NCBI GenBank assembly: GCA_963714145.1 | Contig: OY970235.1 | Span: 4,402,001-4,466,000 of the forward strand | Direction: 5' to 3' | Length of the DNA: 64,000 bases | Source: JBBWZH01 sp035544115 | GTDB taxonomy: Bacteria > Actinomycetota > Actinomycetes > Mycobacteriales > CADCTP01 | Shown here: positions 60,052 to 64,000 of the stretch, one piece after another | How the letters are laid out: each line of letters opens with the position of its first letter | How positions within the stretch are numbered: position 1 is the first letter of the stretch | The notes under the pieces: model-generated | What the model was told of the DNA's origin: nothing | Database searches by the model: none | Seen by the model: only the letters and a program-made list of their open reading frames with translations | Made by a program: the position numbers and the translations under genes

Positions 60052-61762
60052 TTGGCAACCCCTGTCCGACGGTCAGCTCGGTGTCGAGGCGGTGGCGCAG
60101 CTCGCGCTTGAGGATCTTGCCGGCGACGCTGCGCGGGAGCGCGTCCACGATCTGCAGCCGTTCCGGCAGCTTGAACGTGGCCACCTTGCGCTGCCGCATG
60201 AACTCGACGATCTCCGCCAGCGTGACCACCGCGCCGGGCACCGGCACGACCACCACGCAGACCCGCTCGCCGAGCCGCTCGTCCGGGGTGCCGACCGCGG
60301 CGGCCTCGAGCACCTTCGGGTGTTCGGTGACGATGCCCTCGACGTCCGCGGGCGAGATCTTGAACCCGCCGCGCACGATCAGCTCCCTGGCCCGGCCGAG
60401 GAACCGGACGTACTGCAGCCGGTCGCCCTGGTACTCGAAGACGTCGCCGGTGCGGAAGTAGCCCCGCTCGTCGAAGGGGTCGTGGCCGCCGCCCCAGTAG
60501 CCGGCGAAGATCGCCGGGCCGGCGAGCCGCAGCTCCCCCGGGCACCCGGCCGCGGTGATGTCCGCACCGGTCTGCAGGTCGACCAGCCGTCCGCGGATGG
60601 TGTGGTCGAGCCGGATCCTGGTGGGCAGCCCGTGATCGCCGGGCCGCGGCAGCAGGTGCCCGCGCAGCGCCGGGTCGGGGATGTTCGCGCGGCATCCGGT
60701 CAGCGACAGGCCCTCGTTCGAGCCGAAGAAGTTGATGATCTCGACGCCGCGGGCCTCCCAGCCCTCGATCATCGCCGGCAGCATCGTGGTGGAGCCGGAG
60801 CCGATCGTGCGCAGGGTGCGCAGGTCGGCCGCGGCGAGCCGGTCCGGTTCGTGCAGCAGCTGGGTCAGCACGGCCGGCGGTGACACCGAGTGCGTGACGC
60901 CCTCGGCGCCGACCTGGGCGAGGAACGTGTCGACGTCGAACGGGTGGTGCAGGACGAGGCGGCAGCCGGTGAACAGCCAGGGCGTGAACATGCCGCCCAT
61001 GCCGCCGGCGTTGACCATCGGGAATGTGCACAGCAGCACCGAGTCGGCGTCGAGGCCGGGCACGCCCGCGGTGGTCTCGGCGATGGCGAGCCAGTCTCCG
61101 TGCGCCCGGGGTACGCCCTTGGGCGCGCTCTCGGTGCCCGAGGTCCAGCACAGCGTGATGCAGTCGTTGGGGTGCACGGTGCGCGCGGCGCGGTGGGCCC
61201 GCAGCGCGGTCGGATCGTCCGCGCCGTCGAGTGCCGGCTGCAGCGGGACGACACCGGCCGGCAGCGGGCCGCCGAACGCGAGCACGGTGCGCAGCGTCGG
61301 GATGCGCGGGCGCAGGGCGGCAAGCTCGGCGGCGTTGTCCCGGCCACCGACCCGGCTCGCGGTCACCAGCGCGGCGAAGCCGCCGATGTCGCCCATCGCG
61401 ACGATCTCGTGCTCGCGGTACTGCACCGGGAACGGCGACGCGATCGCCCCGATCCGGATGCAGGCGAGGTAGACGACCGCGAGCTCGACGACGTTCGGCA
61501 GCTGGACGCCGACGACGTCGTCCGGGCCCAGGCCGGCGCGCAGGAACGCGGTCGCGACCCCGTCGACGGCCCGCGCGACCTCGTCCCAGCACAGCCGGCG
61601 CGGCTCACCCTGGGTGACCGCCGGGCGGTTCGGCGGGTCCACCAGGGCCACCGCCGGGCCCCGTGCCGCGACATGCCGGTCGAACAGCGCGTCGAACGTG
61701 TCGCCTGTCCACCAGCCCCGCTGGAGGAAGTCGGCGACCTGTTCGTCGGAGAACAGCCGCAT
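60044..61762 (-). CDS. Acyl-CoA ligase (AMP-binding), WTSGTE subgroup, paralogue
   Basis: 572 residues, a clear paralogue of 38814..40574: same N-terminus (FLQRGWWTGDTFDALFDRHV), LCWTSGTESAPKGVPRAH, INFFGSNEGLSL, ARELIVRGGFKISPADVE and LPRSVAGKILKREL. No ribosome site precedes ATG 61762; regulon sites lie 12 and 30 bases upstream, so the message may be leaderless. Operon partner of the crotonase gene. Confidence 0.9.
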   Translation of the reverse strand: MRLFSDEQVADFLQRGWWTGDTFDALFDRHVAARGPAVALVDPPNRPAVTQGEPRRLCWDEVARAVDGVATAFLRAGLGPDDVVGVQLPNVVELAVVYLACIRIGAIASPFPVQYREHEIVAMGDIGGFAALVTASRVGGRDNAAELAALRPRIPTLRTVLAFGGPLPAGVVPLQPALDGADDPTALRAHRAARTVHPNDCITLCWTSGTESAPKGVPRAHGDWLAIAETTAGVPGLDADSVLLCTFPMVNAGGMGGMFTPWLFTGCRLVLHHPFDVDTFLAQVGAEGVTHSVSPPAVLTQLLHEPDRLAAADLRTLRTIGSGSTTMLPAMIEGWEARGVEIINFFGSNEGLSLTGCRANIPDPALRGHLLPRPGDHGLPTRIRLDHTIRGRLVDLQTGADITAAGCPGELRLAGPAIFAGYWGGGHDPFDERGYFRTGDVFEYQGDRLQYVRFLGRARELIVRGGFKISPADVEGIVTEHPKVLEAAAVGTPDERLGERVCVVVVPVPGAVVTLAEIVEFMRQRKVATFKLPERLQIVDALPRSVAGKILKRELRHRLDTELTVGQGLPNG

Positions 61763-61773
61763 GCCCGGACGCT

Positions 61774-61790
61774 AGTACAGTTACCAGAGT
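61774..61790 (-). promoter_or_regulatory. 17-bp regulon element, site D1
   Basis: Reads ACTCTGGTAACTGTACT on the minus strand, the least conserved copy (about 13 of 17 matches), 12 bases upstream of the CoA-ligase start. Confidence 0.5.
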
Positions 61791-61791
61791 C

Positions 61792-61808
61792 ACTACAAGA
61801 GTTGAAGT
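61792..61808 (-). promoter_or_regulatory. 17-bp regulon element, site D2
   Basis: Reads ACTTCAACTCTTGTAGT on the minus strand. It is almost palindromic (ACTACAA-GAG-TTGAAGT on the plus strand), which shows the 7-3-7 layout of the element most clearly. Confidence 0.65.
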
Positions 61809-61940
61809 AGCGCTGACCTGCCCGTCCCGACCGGGTCGACCGAACGCGGCGACCGCGGCCCGGCATGTGACGGGCGCCACACTCACGCCCGGAGCCTGAG
61901 CGCCGTCTGCCAGGTAGATGCAGACCGACGAGGAGGCCCC

Positions 61941-62588
61941 GTGAAGCGCGAGCTCAACCCGAAGATGCTGTACTTCGGCACGCCGATCGTGCTCGTCAGC
62001 TCGCTCAACACCGACGGCTCGACGAACATCGCGCCGATGTCGTCGGCCTGGTGGGTCGGTCAGACCGCGATGCTCGGGCTGAGCGTCAACTCGCAGACGG
62101 TGCGCAACCTCCAGCAGCGGCCCCGGCTGGTGCTCAACCTGGTCGACGCGTCGATGGTCGACGCGGTGGACCGGCTCGCGCTGCTGACCGGCCGGCCCGA
62201 CGTCCCCGACTACAAGCGCGCTCGCGGGTACACCCACGAGCCGGACAAGTACCGCGCCGCCGGCCTGACGCCGACCATGTTCGACGCCGGATCGCCGACC
62301 GGCGTGGCGGAGAGCCTGATCCAGCTGGAAGGCCAGGTGCGGGCGATCCACGACATCGACGAGGACGACTCCGGGCTGCGCGCGATCGAGGCCCGGATCG
62401 TGCGCACCCACGTGGACGAGGCGCTGCTGATGGACGGCCACCCGAACTACATCGACCCGTTGCGGTGGCACCCGCTGATCATGAAGTTCACCGAGTACTT
62501 CGCCGGCGGCGAACTGGCCCGGCCGTCCTCACTGGCCAAGGGCTGGGAGATGCCCGCCCTGCCGGCCGCGGCGCCGGCCGGAGCGTAG
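61941..62588 (+). CDS. Flavin-reductase-like FMN-binding split-barrel protein
   Basis: 215 residues. The split-barrel pattern of the flavin reductase/DIM6-NTAB family (GTPIVLVSSLNTDGSTNIAPMSSAWWVG, LGLSVNSQTVRNL, RLVLNLVD) is clear. It could supply reduced flavin to the luciferase-like monooxygenase of the same regulon or act itself as an oxygenase. GTG 61941 follows GAGGAGG. It reads away from regulon sites D1 and D2. Confidence 0.82.
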   Translation: MKRELNPKMLYFGTPIVLVSSLNTDGSTNIAPMSSAWWVGQTAMLGLSVNSQTVRNLQQRPRLVLNLVDASMVDAVDRLALLTGRPDVPDYKRARGYTHEPDKYRAAGLTPTMFDAGSPTGVAESLIQLEGQVRAIHDIDEDDSGLRAIEARIVRTHVDEALLMDGHPNYIDPLRWHPLIMKFTEYFAGGELARPSSLAKGWEMPALPAAAPAGA

Positions 62589-62670
62589 CCGTCAGGCCGA
62601 ACCGGCCGAGCGGAGCACGGTCCCGGCCGGCACCCCCGGTCGACCCGCCGCCGGTGCCGCGATCCCGGGG

Positions 62671-62702
62671 TTGACCTTCGAGTCGGGTTGAAGGTCTACG
62701 GT
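62671..62702 (+). promoter_or_regulatory. MerR-type promoter for the second merR gene
   Basis: TTGACC (62671..62676), a 19-base spacer with the dyad ACCTTC...GAAGGT, then CTACGGT (62696..62702). Spacing and -10 are the same as at the first MerR promoter (6915..6946). The -10 ends six bases before the GTG of the regulator, implying a leaderless message and autoregulation. Confidence 0.75.
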
Positions 62703-62708
62703 CAGCGC

Positions 62709-63221
62709 GTGGATGGGTTGCGGATCTCCGAGCTGGCCGAGCGCAGCGGTTTCTCCGCCTCGGCGCTGCGCTACTACGAGCAGTCGGGGCTGCTGCCCGA
62801 GGCCGCGCGCACCCCCGGCGGGTACCGCTCGTACGGGCCGGAGGCGCTGGGGCGGTTGCGGTTCATCGCCCGGGCCAAGCAGCTCGGCCTGCCGCTGGAG
62901 GAGATCCGGGAGTTGGCCACGGTCTGGGACGCCGGTTCCTGCGCCCCGGTGCAGGACCGGCTGGCCGGGCTGCTGGCGGACAAAATCACCGAGGTGGACG
63001 CCCGGATCGCCGAGCTGTCCGCATTCCGCGGCCAGCTCGCCGCGGCCCGCGACGGGCTGGGAGCGCACACCCCGGACGGCCCGTGCGACGACGGCTGCGG
63101 CTGCCTGGCCGACCCGGCCACCGTCGGACAGCCACCCGGTCCGCAACTGGTGGAACTGCTGCCCACCAGATCACCAGCCACCCCGGCCGGCGGAACCAGC
63201 CCGGCCAACGCGCGAACCTGA
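62709..63221 (+). CDS. MerR-family regulator with Cys-rich C-terminus
   Basis: 170 residues. Winged helix GLRISELAERSGFSASALRYYEQSGLLPEAARTPGGYRSYG, dimer helix, Cys in AGSCAPVQDRL and a C-terminal CDDGCGC cluster, typical of thiol metal sensors. The promoter position supports GTG 62709 over an upstream TTG. Followed by a small Cys-tailed membrane protein, its likely target. Confidence 0.88.
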   Translation: MDGLRISELAERSGFSASALRYYEQSGLLPEAARTPGGYRSYGPEALGRLRFIARAKQLGLPLEEIRELATVWDAGSCAPVQDRLAGLLADKITEVDARIAELSAFRGQLAAARDGLGAHTPDGPCDDGCGCLADPATVGQPPGPQLVELLPTRSPATPAGGTSPANART

Positions 63222-63327
63222 GCCGCCCGCCGCAGCCCACGCCGCGGCACAACCGGCCAGGCTCCCGGACGCACCGACCGACGGTCCGGGTCGGCGTATC
63301 ACTCGACTGTCCACTATGGAGGAACAC

Positions 63328-63723
63328 GTGCCTGCCACCAGCGACCGGGCCCACGCGCGGAACCAGCCGGCCGACCCGACCGATGCCGGATACGCCGACC
63401 GGGACACCCCCGCGGTGGCATCACCCGCCGGGTCGACCGGCGAGGCAGCGGGGTCGCCGGTCCGGCGGCGCCGGTTCGGCCCCGCGGCCGCCGGCCCCGC
63501 CGTCGCCGGCCTCGCCGCGGCCCTGGCCTGCCTCGCCTGCCTGCTCCCCCTGCTGGCCGCCGGCGGGCTGGCCGGTGGGCTGGCCGCCGCGGTCACCGAC
63601 GCCAACCTCATCCTGGTCACCCTGGCCGGTGCCGGCGTCGTCGCCGCGAGCGTCCTGATCTCCCGCCGCCGCAAGGCCAGGTCCGGCTCGTGCCAGTGCG
63701 GCGGCCGCGGCGCCGGCTGCTGA
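63328..63723 (+). CDS. Small membrane protein with Cys pairs, probable metal-transport partner
   Basis: 131 residues. A 45-residue polar N-terminus, two helices (GLAAALACLACLLPLLAAGG with two Cys in the first; NLILVTLAGAGVVAASVLIS) and a Cys-rich cytoplasmic tail (GSCQCGGRGAGC). Cys pairs in the first helix and a Cys tail recall MerT-like mercury importers, but it is too short and diverged to be sure. GTG 63328 has GGAGG five bases before it; ATG 63316 is also in frame. Confidence 0.65.
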   Translation: MPATSDRAHARNQPADPTDAGYADRDTPAVASPAGSTGEAAGSPVRRRRFGPAAAGPAVAGLAAALACLACLLPLLAAGGLAGGLAAAVTDANLILVTLAGAGVVAASVLISRRRKARSGSCQCGGRGAGC

Positions 63724-63852
63724 CGCCGCCGCCGCCGACCATCGACCGCGCGACGGCGCCCTCGCCCGCACCGCCACCCCGCTCGGGGCCCGGCCCGCAC
63801 CGTACCGGGCCGGCCACCTCCCCCGGGGGCCGCGGCGGGCCGGTCGGCCGGC

Positions 63853-64000
63853 TCAGGCCGGGGCGGTGCCCCAGACGAGCAGGCCGCCGACGTAGACGGT
63901 GATTCTGTTGCTGTCGGCGTAGCCGGTGTTCACGGCGTAGCTGTAGTCCGCGGCCTCGCTGAACGGCGACCAGTCGGTCTTGTTCAGCCGGAGCTGGGCG
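63853..64000 (-). CDS. Cellulose-binding-module protein, 3' end only
   Basis: The last 48 codons of a protein whose end reads LRLNKTDWSPFSEAADYSYA ... ITVYVGGLLVWGTAPA, matching the C-terminus of family 3 carbohydrate-binding modules that bind crystalline cellulose. Probably the binding domain of a secreted cellulase or related hydrolase whose catalytic part lies beyond the window. Confidence 0.8.
   Translation of the reverse strand, partial: AQLRLNKTDWSPFSEAADYSYAVNTGYADSNRITVYVGGLLVWGTAPA

Overview
The window is very GC-rich, almost wholly coding, and full of GTG starts, ATGA/GTGA stop-start overlaps and actinobacterial families (MerR, PadR, LacI, CUT1 sugar transporters without their own ATPase, ECF sigma with a YCII partner). 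It suggests a filamentous actinomycete, probably Micromonosporaceae (Actinoplanes-like); the genus is an inference. I saw no rRNA, tRNA, CRISPR array, insertion sequence or phage.

Layout. (1) 0-6.3 kb: a rhamnoside-use operon on the minus strand (two permeases, GH78 alpha-L-rhamnosidase, solute-binding lipoprotein) divergent from a LacI regulator, with two inverted copies of a 12-bp operator between them. The rhamnosidase and second permease carry several single-base frameshifts. (2) 6.4-7.3 kb: a MerR regulator and a small CCPF-motif protein facing each other across a typical MerR promoter. (3) 7.9-14.3 kb: a GT2/GT-C glycosyltransferase pair, a YnfA-like protein, and a PadR-ABC-FtsX efflux operon with a perfect 11-bp dyad. 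(4) 14.4-19.3 kb: one 1.6k-residue protein joining a Ser/Thr kinase, an AAA-type ATPase with a defective Walker A, a helical repeat region, GAF and GGDEF. (5) 19.5-30.9 kb: a peptidoglycan-sugar salvage cluster: secreted NagZ, NamZ and AmiE-like enzymes, a MurK-like kinase, MurR, MurQ and a CUT1 ABC importer. It resembles the Bacillus subtilis mur-ami-nag set, with the PTS replaced by ABC uptake plus an ATP-dependent kinase. (6) 31-36 kb: small proteins, a deletion scar joining two headless genes, a SemiSWEET, and a frameshifted ECF sigma factor with its YCII partner.

(7) 35.3-62.6 kb: a large catabolic regulon with five CoA ligases, a Liv-type ABC transporter, two thiolases, three dehydrogenase/reductase genes, an RPE65/lignostilbene-type dioxygenase, a VOC protein, a feruloyl-CoA-synthetase-like enzyme, a crotonase, a luciferase-like monooxygenase, a DUF1295 reductase and a tandem-HxlR regulator. 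Each of its four intergenic control regions holds two copies of one 17-bp element (about ACTCTGCTAGTTGTAGT; eight copies, found by eye). The likely picture is import of a plant-derived aromatic or isoprenoid side-chain compound, CoA activation, oxidative cleavage and beta-oxidation under one regulator; the substrate is unknown. (8) 62.7-64 kb: a second MerR unit with a small Cys-tailed membrane protein, then the 3' end of a cellulose-binding-module protein.

Most novel: the eight-site regulon, the ABC-type murein salvage cluster, and the kinase-ATPase-GGDEF fusion.
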